Shown: positions 10,231 to 21,216, numbered from the stretch's first letter. The stretch: 64,000 nucleotides of DNA from Cordylochernes scorpioides (GCA_030710605.1 CP092871.1:65243887-65307886), one strand, 5' to 3'. Numbers and translations: made by a program. The notes: generated from the sequence alone by a model not told the origin.

Positions 10231-10538
10231 TGTCATAATATATACTCTTCCAGGAATAATAAAACAAACCTAGAGCCATCCCAGAGAGAGATGGGATGTA
10301 AAGTCCGGTCAATTGAGAAAGCAGCGACATTCCAAAGGGGGGGGGGGGGCAAATGTGGCCCGCCCGTCAACACCTGGAGGACTATTTTGGTACAGTAGTC
10401 GGGGGGTGACCACACAAGACAGTCGTTCAGCGAACAGCTCTCTCGCTCCCTCTCTCTTTCGGATATGGCTTCCAGATTCCCCTTCCAACTCGTCGTGTGA
10501 TTATTTCTCCTCACCACATTATTACCACTATATTGTCA
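10231..10538 (+). repeat. 5' LTR of Gypsy copy 3
   Basis: Begins TGTCATAATA and ends TTGTCA. A run of about 12 G lies near 10337-10348. Downstream, the segment TTCGACAGGAT resembles the LTR-adjacent motif of elements D and F. Confidence 0.9.
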
Positions 10539-10596
10539 CATTGAAATTCGACAGGATAAGACCTGACCGGGAAACAAATCCCTCATATACCAGAGT

Positions 10597-11457
10597 ATGA
10601 AGAAAACAAGAAGCAATACCACGATGATCGAACAAACCCACAGCCAAGTTCCACAAGAACCAACGACCGACTCTACTGTAGCCGCTTCCCTTCGAACTCT
10701 CACCCTCTGTCTCGACCAACTTTTAAACCGTGAGTCTGAAGAATAAATCACCTACGACGGAGATGAACCTGCCGCACACTTCTTCTCACAACTTGAGTCT
10801 CAGCCGAACTTCCACAACTTAGAGCCAGCACGCCAAGCTCGAAAGGCTCTATCATCACTCAGAGGCGAACCTCGCAAAATTGCACAAGACTTAGCTCTAC
10901 TCAATAAGACTTATGAAGAGGTCAAGGAGTCACTCTGCGCCGTCTATCCCCGACGCCCTAGCTTCACTCTTCAAGAGTTCTATGAACTTAAATGCACATC
11001 GATTGCCGAGGTCGAGACCTACTACAAGAACAAGGTCCGAATAGGATTGGCGATCAACCTCCCTAAGAGTGCCATCGTGCAAGCACTATCCAACGGTGTG
11101 CCACGTAACTATGGCAACCTTTTAAAGATGGCACAACCCTCGGGACCAGAAGAATGGTTGTGCTTAGCCCAACAGCTGACCTACGAAGGGGATAACACCA
11201 GCACTAAAGCTGCCCAACAACGATCACCGCGCCAGAGCAGAGCACCTTCCACCACCGGGGACAAGACCCCACCATATCCTTGCCGTTACTGTGGCGGACA
11301 ACACTGGCACGCACAGTGTCAGCAGCGAGGGCCCTACCAGCGGACTTTTCGGACCTTTACACCTGCGGTCCACAGCGTCGAGCAACCCCAAAGATCGACT
11401 GGGCCTGCAGGTGTCTACGAGACCGCAGCAACGACGAGCTCGGGAGAAACCAAGTAA
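10597..11457 (+). pseudogene. gag: Gag of Gypsy copy 3 with one internal stop
   Basis: The ATG at 10597 is the first in frame after the LTR. A TAA at 10744-10746 interrupts it after about 49 codons, and the rest is open to the stop at 11455-11457. The capsid-like region reads ITYDGDEPAAHFFSQLE, LRGEPRKIAQ and QEFYELK, typical of insect-type Gypsy gag. A C-X2-C-X3-H-X4-C zinc knuckle (CRYCGGQHWHAQC) is at about 11282-11320. The total length of about 286 residues fits the family. Pol overlaps its 3' end in another frame. Confidence 0.85.
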
Positions 11458-12871
11458 TGCCAGCTTCGGCAGCAGAACTCCTCCGAAGCTCAATAAACCT
11501 ACCTGCACCCTAAACCAGCATACGCCTGTAAGTGCGATTATTTTAACCCCTATCATTCATTCTTTAAAGATACCATTCCTAATTGACTCTGGAGCCAATG
11601 TTTCCATAATTAGTTTAAACCAATTTGAATATATTAAAAATGTTAATAGTTTCATTTGTTCCACCCCTATTAACAATGATGTTATTATCCGTACTATATC
11701 TAGTCATGCCAAACCAATCGGATTAGTTACCTTACCAATACAATTTAATAATTTTAATTTTAATGAAACATTTTATATTTTAAATTCACCCCTTGAACAT
11801 GGTATCCTATCTATTCATGTTATGCAATTCTTAAGATTAACAATAGATTTTCATAATCAATTGATACTTCAAAATAGTGTTCCAGTACCTAAACATTTGT
11901 ACCATTTTGTATGTGACCTTCCCACTTGTAAGCACGGCTCGCGAATAATAACTTCTAACCCTAAACGACCCATAATTCACTCGGTTAACTTAGGCGTTGA
12001 CGATTTTCAACCTCCACGTGAGCCTTACTTACAAACAACCCTTAGTAATATTTATCAACCTTCCCCTGAATGCCCCTCTCACCCTTACAACCTTAATAGC
12101 CTTCTTACCAGCCCATGCACCTCTAGAGAATTAATGATTAAAGAATTTATCGAACAACGCCCAAAACTGACTATCCCTTATCAGCAATTATTGTATTATT
12201 TAAAAGATATTTTCCCTATCAATAAATTCAATGTTTTACCACTCAACATAACCCCTGTAAAACTCAAAATTATTTCCGATAAGGTTATTTCCCTCCGACC
12301 ATACCGAACTCCCTATGCCTACCAGAAGGAAATTCAGGACCAGATATCTCAACTTCTAAAACATGACATAATCACCCCCTCCTCTAGCCCATATTCATCT
12401 CCTGTGACACTCGTTCGCAAACGCGATAACACCATGCGTCTCTGCATTGACTTACGTCGCGTGAACGAACTAGTACCCTCGGATTTGCATCCTTTGCCAT
12501 TGATAGAAACGGTACTGGATAACCTGTCGAAAGCCAGAGTATTTAGCACCGTTGACATAAGCAATGCATACTATCAAATCCCCATCGCGGAGGAGAATCA
12601 ACCACTACTCTCTTTCGTGACTCAACAAGGGCAATATAATTTCAAACGCTTACCCTTTGGATTCAAATCAGCACCCCAAATTTTCGAACGTGTGATTACC
12701 CAGTTGATCCACAAACACCACCTCTCTTTCATAGCCCATTATTATGACGACTTCGTTATTTTTTCTGACTCCTCAGAACAACACCTTACGCACCTTCGAC
12801 TTTTCTTTAAATTCTGTTTAGAGGAAAATCTCCAACTTAACCTTAAAAAATGTAATTTTTATCAAAATTAA
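11458..12871 (+). pseudogene. pol: Pol of Gypsy copy 3: protease and reverse transcriptase
   Basis: The frame is already open from 11291, overlapping gag by about 167 bases in the +1 frame, so expression would need frameshifting. The protease has an intact FLIDSGANVS motif at about 11575-11605. RT shows CIDLRRVNELV, STVDISNAYYQIPI, LPFGFKSAP and the YYDD box at 12740-12751. A TAA at 12869-12871 ends the frame inside the conserved segment after RT motif E, and the continuation downstream (IDFLGYHI) is in the same frame, so this is a single nonsense change. Confidence 0.9.
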
Positions 12872-14878
12872 ATAGATTTTCTCGGCTACCACATCACCGC
12901 AGGAACTCACACACCTAATATTAAAAATACCGAAATCATCAACGCTATTAGAACCCCTAACAACATTAAAACCCTACAATCATTTTTAGGAGCCGTCAAC
13001 GTATATCATAAATTCATCCCAGAAAATGCTAGACTTCGCCACCCCTTAAATCAATTACTAAAAAAGAACGCCAAATGGCTTTGGAGCCCGAATTGTCAAC
13101 AAGCCTTTGATAAATTGAAGCAACACCTCGCAACACAACCTGTGTTACATCTATTTCAAGAAGGACTCCCATGCCAGGTCTATTGCGACGCTTCCACGCA
13201 GGGCATCGCAGGTGTACTCAAACAAGTACATCCTGACGGTAACATCTACCCTGTACAATATTACAGTCGCGCGTTGCGTTCCTATGAGCGTAATTACACT
13301 ATATCTGAACTGGAGTGCTTAGCCATTGTAGAGTGCGTTGACAAATTCCGAGTGTACCTCCTAGGTACAAAGTTTGTCATCTACTGGATCATCACGCCTT
13401 ACAATGGCTAAATACCATAAAAGACCCCACCGGACGCCTCTTTCGTTGGAGCCTTCGACTCTCAGCTTACGACTATGAGGTCAAATACCTCAAGGGCTCG
13501 CGTCAGTACGAGGCGGACCTACTCTCCCGTAACCCTTTCTGCGGATTCCTCTCCACAGGTCAAATAAAAGATCATCAGGGCGAATTACGGAGGGACACAA
13601 GGTATACCCTCAATGACAAGGACCTTATGACCATCACACGACGGGGTGTCACTAAAATAATTGTTCCACCATCACTCCGTGGCACCCTACTACAACGAGC
13701 CCATCGCGATTTCAATCACCCCGGCATTTCTCAGATGACCAGACTGATCGCAGCCCAATACTATTGGGACGGCATGACAAATGACATCAGGACACATGTA
13801 AGAACCTGTTCAGTATGCCAATTAGTCAAACCACCAAAAGGACCTATCTACGGAGAATTGGGACAACTCCCCCCCAGCGGTCCTGCCGTACGAACTAGTG
13901 TCACTAGATACTATTTCTGGATTCGCGAAATATGGAAATTCTCAGACCTTCTTACATGTCGTAGTGGACCATGCCACACGGTACGCGTGGGCATTTCCAT
14001 CGCGGTCCACCAGCATTCTCACCTATATCCAAGTGATTAAAAAGGTGATGCAGTTTGGTTCTCCTAAACGACTTTTGACGGATAGAGCTCCTGCCTTCAC
14101 CTCTCCGAAATTTCGTAGATTTTTGATTAGACATAACATTGGCCAACTTCTCACGACAAGCAACAACCCTCAGGCCAACGGATTAAGTGAACGACTAAAC
14201 GCCACGATTACTGGTAAACTTAAACTGTTGCGCCTCCAACAACCTAAGACGGCCTGGACCAAACTACTACCTCAGGTCCTTCAGGCTTATAACCATACCC
14301 CACATTCTGTGACCGGGTTTCCACCGTCATACCTTTTGTTGGGTAGTTTCCCGCTACAACTATCCGAGCATCTACAAAACTACCCAAAAATCGACGACGC
14401 CAGGGAATTGGCCTATCAAAGGACACACGAACGACACTTACGCGACAAAGCGAGATTCGACCAAACACATAGAGCTTCCGATTTTGAAGTAGGCGATCTC
14501 GTTTTGGCAAAAACATACCACCATCCAGATACCGGTAAACTGGCACCTTTCTTCTCAGGACCTTATGAAATACTGGAGATGATTTCCCTTCAAATCGTAC
14601 GGATCAACCGCTCCAACCGACCTCTAAGTCGTGAGACAGATACAATTCATGTCAACAAATTAAAACACTATACGGAAAACGAACAATTTATTTCACCGCC
14701 CGTAAATGATCGAGACCAACCTAAAAATACCTTCAATTTCCCATATAAACACTTCAATCACACTCTAATCCATACAAAAACGGCTATTAACTCACGAAAG
14801 CAACATGACTACACTTACAATCAAGATGATCAAAGATATTTGAACCGCTTATCCCCTGAAATCTTTACCAATTACTAA
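12872..14878 (+). pseudogene. pol: Pol of Gypsy copy 3: RNase H and integrase
   Basis: RNase H (CDASTQGIAGVLKQ near 13180, then ELECLAIVECVDKFR) shifts frame at about 13380 and continues as the end of the domain. The integrase zinc-binding domain with a CSVCQ pair is at 13627-13880. A second frame change, near a run of C at about 13870, leads into the DDE core at 13898-14878 (SLDT, LLTDRAPAF, GLSERLN), with all three acidic residues present. The C-terminal FEVGDLVLAK and FFSGPYEILE modules follow. The stop at 14876-14878 is natural. Confidence 0.9.
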
Positions 14879-14921
14879 CCTGACAACGAGACTTTACGAA
14901 CCCAGTAGTATCTAAATAATT

Positions 14922-14978
14922 AAGGTAGAAAGGCCCAGGGTAAGTTTCCCCTCACTCTGTCCGCCTATATTCTACCTT
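14922..14978 (+). other. Structured RNA repeat 1 in Gypsy copy 3 3' region
   Basis: The outer stem AAGGTAGA/TCTACCTT encloses AGGC/GCCT, then CAGGGT/ACTCTG (one G-U pair) around the invariant loop segment AAGTTTCCCCT. Compare repeats at 15076 and 15213. Confidence 0.65.
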
Positions 14979-15075
14979 TGCATCTAGAACTATTTTATCT
15001 TCGAAAATTAAATATAAGTCCATTCGACTTCCTCACCTACGCACGGGACTTTCCCCTCGGACTCGCTACACAAGT

Positions 15076-15155
15076 AACTACATAGATAAGGTAGAATGGC
15101 CCAGGGCAAGTTTCCCCTCGCCCTGTTCGCCAAGGTTCTAACATTGTATGTAGTT
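15076..15155 (+). other. Structured RNA repeat 2 in Gypsy copy 3 3' region
   Basis: The outer stem AACTACATA/TATGTAGTT is different in sequence from repeat 1 yet perfectly paired. Inside are TAGAA/TTCTA, TGGC/GCCA and CAGGGC/GCCCTG around the same AAGTTTCCCCT segment. Paired changes relative to repeat 1 keep the helices. Confidence 0.65.
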
Positions 15156-15212
15156 TTATATTTACCTCAGTCCTGAGCTCACACAATTGCCAACCTCAAT
15201 CTCATTTCTCAT

Positions 15213-15293
15213 ACTCTACACTTATAGCATAGAAAGCCCATGCCAAGTTTCCCCTTGCCATGTCCGCCTGAAAAATATCTTAAAGTGTAGAGT
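15213..15293 (+). other. Structured RNA repeat 3 in Gypsy copy 3 3' region
   Basis: The outer stem ACTCTACACTT/AAGTGTAGAGT is 11 bp with no mismatch. The core keeps AGAAAGCCCA, AAGTTTCCCCTTG and TGTCCGCC. The inner stem ATGCCAAG/CTTGCCAT has one C-C mismatch. Confidence 0.65.
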
Positions 15294-15638
15294 TCCCCAG
15301 TCTTAATGACCTTCAGAATTTCATCATGTGTTTGTGACTCCCCTTCTCCTTGTTCACACTTCTCAATGTCATTTACCTTATAGTACATTAGATTTTGTTG
15401 TATATAGCCTTTTATAACCTTGATATTTTCAAAGATTTCCTTAAATGTCAAACTCTCCAGTGTTGTAAAATTGCTTGTAAATAATATTTACTTGTGTACT
15501 ATACAATATTTTATTTACATAAAACTATGTCACCATTACCTTAACTAATTTCAACTGTAAAATTATTTTCTCTATTCCTGGATTCTCCAGCTTTAAGTAT
15601 ACTAAAACCATGTTCAGCCTTCTTCAACGGGGGCCATA

Positions 15639-15944
15639 TGTCATAATATATACTCGTCCAGGAATAATAAAACAAACCTAGAGCCATCCCAGAGAGAGAT
15701 GGGATGTAAAGTCCGGTCAATTGAGAAAGCAGCGACATTCCAAAGGGGGGGGGGGGGCAAATGTGGCCCGCCCGTCAACACCTGGAGGACTATTTTGGTA
15801 CAGTAGTCGGGGGGTGACCACACAAGACAGTCGTTCAGCGAACAGCTCTCTCGCTCCCTCTCTCTCGGATATGGCTTCCAGATTCCCCTTCCAACTCGTC
15901 GTGTGATTATTTCTCCTCACCACATTATTACCACTATATTGTCA
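15639..15944 (+). repeat. 3' LTR of Gypsy copy 3
   Basis: Partner of the LTR at 10231-10538. A GGGGG-containing tract precedes it at 15629-15633. CATA follows at 15945-15948. Confidence 0.9.
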
Positions 15945-15948
15945 CATA

Positions 15949-16565
15949 TAATATAAAGTTATACCAATGTTATACACAAAACACAATACATAGACATAAA
16001 CCTTTCTTCAATATTCATATATTGTCTGATAATTTTGGTGAATAGCACTCATTAAATGTAGAATGCTGAAAGAAATTTATTATTTAGATGGATAATATGT
16101 GAAAGAGTCTCTAAACTATAGTTCCATAAATAAATTTGGGCTTTGATAGTGAATCTGAATTAGGTAAAAAGGCTTCCCGCCATTTAAAAATTTACACTCA
16201 TATACAAAACTTGAGGTAGTTTAATATTTTGATGTCGCCATTCGTCGATTTTTTAATATGAGATAGAGGCAATTTTGTTCACACTTGGTTATCTCGTGTC
16301 TTCAATAAAGGTCACTGTGTATTGAATACTTTTCAGAGTTGTTGTCTAAATCTCGATATACATGATAAAAGGTACAACCGGCTGTATGAATGAATTTGAT
16401 ATACCCGAAAGAAATATTAACAGGTCTGGAAGGAGTCACTGTCTTAGTTTTGACTAATTTGACCTTTGACTAATTCGCATATATGTAGGTAAGAAAAAAT
16501 GATATTAGTATTGTAACAGGCAGAGAGAGTTAAAAATGATGATAGGGCAGCCCATTGTGTTCTTG
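15949..16565. other. AT-rich intergenic sequence
   Basis: I see no coding pattern, repeat unit or LTR ends in this stretch between Gypsy copy 3 and the mariner element. Confidence 0.5.
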
Positions 16566-16567
16566 TA

Positions 16568-16602
16568 CAGAGGGTGTTTCCTTTCAAATGAAACGATTTC
16601 AA
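16568..16602 (+). repeat. Left terminal inverted repeat of the mariner-like element
   Basis: Pairs with 17830-17864. It is the transposase binding and cleavage end, next to a TA. Confidence 0.85.
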
Positions 16603-16609
16603 ACGTCCG

Positions 16610-17722
16610 TTAGAACTTTATTTTTCGAACGTGAATTTTTTTCATGTGTTCTATGTGCTTCCCCTTCTTCTTGGCTATCTCCCTGCATCGGACTTTCCAA
16701 GCTGCGAACACTTCCTTGACTTTGGAGAGCGAAACATTCGACCACTCCTCTTGTGCGGCTTTCCAAAGTCCGGCCTCAGTTTTGGGACGTCGGTTGAAGA
16801 GCCGTTGTTTCAACATACCGAACCCGTAAAAATCCAGTGGGCTGGCGTCGGGAGACTTCACTGGAATGTCCGAGTTCCTGATAAAATTTAGGCCAAGGGT
16901 GTCCTTCATTTCTTGTAGGAACTGTTGGGTTTTGTTGGAGGTATGGGAAGAGGCTTTGTCGTGATGAAGGAACACTTTGTCCATTTTCCCTGGGTAAAGG
17001 TCCTTCAGTTGTTCGATGACAGGTTTCAGAACGCATTCTATATAGAATTCTGAGTTCACCTTCACCTTCGATGGAACCTTTATGAGCGGAAGGACTCCAC
17101 GGCCAGTCATTACCCCGACAACCATGAAACCTTTAGGGAAAGTTTCGGAGCATTGGTGAACCCAATTATCCGGGACCTGATTGCCTCTTTTGATGTAACA
17201 GATCTTCCAAATTCCATTGCAATACGTCACATACATCCATGCTTCGTCCAATGTTGCAGTATATTCCGATCTGGAACCGGCCAGGTGTTCCTCGTAGAGC
17301 TTCCGGGCATTCGTTGCACGGTTTTTCATGTGGAAAGGGGTGAGCTTGTGAACCTTGCCTTTTCGTCGGGTATCCAGTTCCAAATCTCTGTGAATGATGT
17401 TATTTATCGTTTTTAGCGATGTTCCACACATTCTGGAAAGTTGGCGCTGAGATGGTGGATTTTCAGTAGTTGCTAGCCGCTTTACCTTGGAAACCGTGGC
17501 GGGGGTCCGCACCGGACGTGGTCGATCGACTTGAAATTTTTGCCCATTGGATTCAGCTTCCCTTTTCTTTCCGATGCCATTTACTACCCTACATATTGTA
17601 GCTTTGCCAACATCTAGTCCTTCTGCTTTTAGCTTTTTCACTATGACGCTATAACTGTTTCCTTCTTTGGAAAGGGTCCGAATTGTTTGTTCGACTTGGA
17701 GCGTTAGTCTCTCTCCCCCCAT
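16610..17722 (-). CDS. mariner/Tc1-superfamily transposase, intact
   Basis: The frame is open from 17803, but I take the methionine at 17722 (MGGERLTL), because the helix-turn-helix region starts directly after it; the upstream 27 residues look like leader. From there the protein is 370 residues, close to the mariner norm of about 345. It has two N-terminal DNA-binding helix-turn-helix regions (roughly residues 5-55 and 75-115), a basic linker, then the RNase H-fold catalytic core. The acidic residues sit in TLDEAW, LHHDKASSH and SPDASPLDF, with 36 residues between the second and third, giving a DD36D signature close to the maT (DD37D) group. It would cut and paste the element at TA sites. 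No stop or frameshift is seen. The exact subfamily is uncertain. Confidence 0.88.
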   Translation of the reverse strand: MGGERLTLQVEQTIRTLSKEGNSYSVIVKKLKAEGLDVGKATICRVVNGIGKKREAESNGQKFQVDRPRPVRTPATVSKVKRLATTENPPSQRQLSRMCGTSLKTINNIIHRDLELDTRRKGKVHKLTPFHMKNRATNARKLYEEHLAGSRSEYTATLDEAWMYVTYCNGIWKICYIKRGNQVPDNWVHQCSETFPKGFMVVGVMTGRGVLPLIKVPSKVKVNSEFYIECVLKPVIEQLKDLYPGKMDKVFLHHDKASSHTSNKTQQFLQEMKDTLGLNFIRNSDIPVKSPDASPLDFYGFGMLKQRLFNRRPKTEAGLWKAAQEEWSNVSLSKVKEVFAAWKVRCREIAKKKGKHIEHMKKIHVRKIKF

Positions 17723-17829
17723 GTTGCAAAAATCATGATACCTGATGAAAATGAATTCTCCAGAAGATTCTAGATCTATTGGAACCAGTGTCGTGTGCAG
17801 CATGCCTGCACGTGCAAAACGCGAGCGCT

Positions 17830-17864
17830 CGAAAATCGTTTAATTTGAAAGGAAACACCCTCCG
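17830..17864 (-). repeat. Right terminal inverted repeat of the mariner-like element
   Basis: Reverse complement of 16568-16602 apart from a few substitutions. The flanking TA is at 17865-17866. Confidence 0.85.
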
Positions 17865-18016
17865 TATTCAGAAGAAAAATACAAAATAATTTGTTCTACA
17901 TGTCTAACTCGAAACAAGTAAAAAATAACAAGATTCTTTCTAAATCGTTTAGAACCAGTTTTTATAGTTCGGCAGAAAAGCTGAGAATATACAATAGTTG
18001 TTAATAATTACTGTAT

Positions 18017-19303
18017 ATTTTAATTAAATGATGCAACAGGTTTCTAAAGATGGTTTCATTTCATTTTTTGATTGCCTTCTCAAGTTTTCTTACATTTCCG
18101 CTCTTCTACAGGAGTACAAAATGAACAATAATAAAGCGCCGTTAGATACTAACTATATTTATATATACATAATATAGGTGATAATCTGTATATAGCAATA
18201 TGTAACCCCACCACAATCTATGCAATGTATCGTCAAAAGATTTAATAAAAGTTAGGCTTCGCGAAAAAGGGAATAACAATTAACAGGATTGCATCATCCA
18301 GGAAGTAAAGGTCACTGCCCAAGACCCATAAAACTTAAGTTCAAAGACCTTCTTCTTCCTGGAAGATTGCAATCATGGCGACAATGGAGGTACTAAGCCA
18401 ATCACAGTTAAGCATGATAAATCAACAACCAATCACCTTTAAGCATGACCAACTAATAGCGAATCAGCAGCAAGCACGTGGAAGGATCTCCACTAATGAG
18501 AAGCCGAGAGAGTTAATGACGATGATCTCGGACAAGAAGTTAAAAATAAGGTAGGTGACCGTTCTAGAAGCAAGGTGTGCTCAACTTTGGCTCCAACCAA
18601 GGTAGTGTCCGCTCCATCATGTGAAAGGCAAAGTACCTCCTCCAGTCTCATCACTCTCTCCCTTTCGCAAAGTCTATATTCTATCCCATCCAGGTGTGCT
18701 CGTTATTCCCCTGTGGAAAACCACCATTCGACCAAGACTGCCCCACCAATCACCAATCCAATCAAATCCACCCAACCACACAATTCACCAGGACTCACCA
18801 GGATTAAACGGGTTGTTACAGAGAGTCAACCGCAATCCGACAAGGTAAACACCAATCCTACAGTGAGTCGATAGGATCTTACACAACTCAACACAAGGAT
18901 CCGACAGAGAGTCGACAGGATTCACACCGATTCTCACATATACATGAATAATTTGGGCTATATTTTGCATATTACTTGATGTTAAATTATTTTATTGAGA
19001 TAATTTGTATTTTCATAATAACTCTTGCTTATTTTATCTTATTTATCATCATATTGGCGCTAAGGTTTGATATATTATTTTGAATTTATATTATATGTTG
19101 TGTATCTATTATTCACAAAGTGTTATTGGAATATTAAAGTATATCATAATATATTTGTAATATATCAAATTTCTGGCAGATTTATTTTTCTATTGATACT
19201 GATGTAATTTCTTGATATTATAGTGCTTCAGAAAATATTCAGAATGCAATAAAAATGAAAATAATATTATCTTTAGAAACCTGCTGCATTATTTAATTAA
19301 AAT
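18017..19303. repeat. 35-bp inverted repeats bracketing an LTR-like block
   Basis: 18017-18051 and 19269-19303 are inverted copies around the conserved segment GGTTTCTAAAGAT, with about three mismatches. They may be ends of a nonautonomous DNA element that later received the LTR at 18201. I could not identify a target duplication. Confidence 0.45.
18201..18955 (+). repeat. LTR-like block with GTCGAC-type motif array
   Basis: TGTAAC at 18201 and GTTACA ending at 18820 form typical LTR ends about 620 bp apart. The following 130 bp hold repeated segments of the form ACAGAGAGTCGACAGGATTC, also found next to the LTRs of elements D and F but on the opposite strand. It could be a solo LTR with part of its interior, or an LTR whose array extends to about 18950. 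No coding sequence. Confidence 0.5.
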
Positions 19304-19689
19304 GAAAATATGTCTAGAAGAAACGTAGTATTTGCTATGCCTCTCCACCAAGACTGTAAATAGCTAATTGTTGATAGTCTCTACCAAAGTTTGTTTCTTT
19401 TTTTTCTCTCTCATCGCAGTGAGGACTTCACCCCCAAATCATCAAGTCGACGTTCCACCGATGTATCCTCCGCGGGACTCGGTGACAGCAGACGCAAGTG
19501 TAACCGTAAGATATGCTTTGATTCCGGGACAATATTCCCATAACATCGGAATGAAGATTTGTTAAGCCTTCTCAGATTTTATCGATGAGTGCTTGGTATT
19601 TAATCGACGAACAGGTCTGACCCTAAATGCAGGGAAGTCTTGTAGGATCTGGGTCTCCAACTTGGATAAGGACGCACGATGGCCTGATT
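18956..19689. other. AT-rich noncoding stretch with a short Penelope-like fragment
   Basis: Mostly AT-rich with no ORF pattern. Near 19406-19426 a CTCATCGCAGTGAGGAC segment matches the family at 7757-8755. The part beyond 19560 is probably linker of the LINE described next. Confidence 0.4.
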
Positions 19690-20190
19690 AGGCATAATCA
19701 ATGGCTTGGTATTGAGCGACGCGGTCGCAGAAGCCGGCTTGGTTGAAGAACTCCGCGAGAGCTTCTACCGACCCGATGCCAAGTCCTTGGGTGACTCCTC
19801 AGAAAAGTTCAGGTCATCGAGGACCCACGCACCTTCTTCACACGCCAGAGCTGCCAGATCTGCAGCGGAGGAACCGTTCATCAGGAGCATGGGCATGGAG
19901 ACGCACGTCATGGAAACTCCCCGGACGGTAAGATCGACGACAGCAACCTTACTTGGCCATAGGATTTGCTGCCGGTGAACGACGACCTCGGCTGCAAAGA
20001 TCAGGCGAAGCCCGACTCGACGATAGTCGTTGCAGGCGCAACGCCAGTGCTGTAAACGTCTGTTTCCTGCATCGTTCAAGAACATGACCTGCGTCAATGT
20101 CATGCTCCTTAAGAAAGCAGCATAGTTGGATTCTCTCCGGTGAAGATTGGCGATTCTACGCGCATTCTGAGTCGCAATTCGAAAGCTCAT
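19690..20190 (-). pseudogene. LINE APE-type endonuclease fragment
   Basis: Reading from the ATG at 20190 on the minus strand gives FRIATQNARRI at the start of the domain, then RRVGLRLIFAAEVVVHRQQILWPSKVAVVDLTV and WVLDDLNFSEE. This follows the order of an exonuclease-endonuclease-phosphatase fold in which the final block carries the catalytic D-x-N. A frameshift near 19765 continues as a second segment ending in QAIDYA. The usual catalytic Glu near the N-terminus is not visible and part of the middle is missing. It would have nicked target DNA for LINE insertion. The clade is not resolved. Confidence 0.6.
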
Positions 20191-20720
20191 TTATTCTGCC
20201 TGGCAGAAGTTTGTCCTCATGAATACCAGTCCTTCGTGGGTAAATAGCTGCTTTATGACCCATCTTATGATAAAGAGAACTGCGTACTCCATATGGCACG
20301 TAAATGGAACGTCAATTCCCTTGGCTTAACCTCCTGGTGAGCTTGTATGTGAGGCAACTTCATGCCGCCGTGTAGTTTGATGAACGCTTCACGTCAGACA
20401 TCAGCCAAGCAGGGATGAAGTTGGCGGAGGTCCTCCAGTTTAACTAATTTCTGAGATTGCCTGCCTTTAAAGACTGAGGCTTAAGGCCATTTTTGTTACA
20501 AAGAGGCCGCTGTCTGGACATACTCCTCTTTTTCTTTTGGCCCACAGCCTCAGAGTCGGAAGGTCTTTTCAGCCTGCACCGACCTTGGTGTTATCCACCA
20601 TTGTCTTCCTCCATTGGGAGTTATTTCTCCTCGTCGACGAGCAGGAGTCCTCTCGATGATGCCTTTCCTTTTCCATACCCGGGTTTCTTTGTTTTCCTTT
20701 CAGATACCACACGGGCTTGA
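20191..20720 (-). pseudogene. Possible LINE ORF1 or upstream remnant
   Basis: Upstream of the endonuclease on the same strand are short open segments in changing frames, including a run ending near 20310 (HGGMKLPHIQAHQEVKPRELTFHLR). This suits a degraded first ORF of the same LINE, but I do not recognise a domain. Confidence 0.3.
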
Positions 20721-21216
20721 AAGGCGCTGATAACGTCAATAGGTGAAAATGACGATTGGCTCTCAGCCATGGGTATTTGAAGAAGGATAGGTGGAGGATT
20801 CCCCGTTAAAACAAGTTTTTTTATTTATCTCTCAGAGTTTGGGAAGAGGCGCGTGCCCTACATCCTTTCAGATCGAGAAAAGAGAGAGGAAAGTAGGTCA
20901 TTCGAAGGGCAAGAATCGGCTCCTGGCTGGTGACCGTTGTAACGTCATTGCTGGTCCACACACAGGGACAAGTCCGCGCGCGCAACAGAATTCCTGCTTC
21001 AACTAGAACTCCCCTGATCTGACATTTTAATATTCTTAAACTGGGTGTACGCGCTCGTTACTCTGAGTGCAACGCTGATACTGCAGGAAATACATCTTGG
21101 ATTCTGTCTTTGGACTTAAGTTCTCCGTTTATTTCCTTCTCTCCTTTACTCTAGCGTGCTTTGTTGGACACTTGAAGGTGATATATAGTTAGATTCTCAT
21201 ACATACAAATATATAT
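20721..21216. other. Noncoding stretch, no feature recognised
   Basis: The 71-residue open frame at 20791-21006 shows no family resemblance and is probably chance. Confidence 0.4.

Larger units (their letters stand above)
10231..15944 (+). mobile_element. Ty3/Gypsy retrotransposon copy 3, full length, young
   Basis: LTRs at 10231-10538 and 15639-15944 differ at few positions apart from a G-run length. Target duplication CATA lies at 10227-10230 and 15945-15948. Gag, protease, RT, RNase H and integrase follow in Gypsy order. One stop in gag, one stop after RT and two frameshifts in RNase H and integrase prevent full translation. The 760-bp 3' noncoding part carries three structured repeats. 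Confidence 0.93.
16568..17864 (-). mobile_element. mariner-like DNA transposon, apparently complete
   Basis: The element is 1297 bp. Its terminal inverted repeats start AGGGTGTTTCCTTTCAAAT and differ at only a few positions over about 35 bp. TA dinucleotides flank both ends (16566-16567 and 17865-17866), the expected target. One uninterrupted transposase fills the interior on the minus strand. This intactness contrasts with every other element here and suggests recent arrival. Confidence 0.9.
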
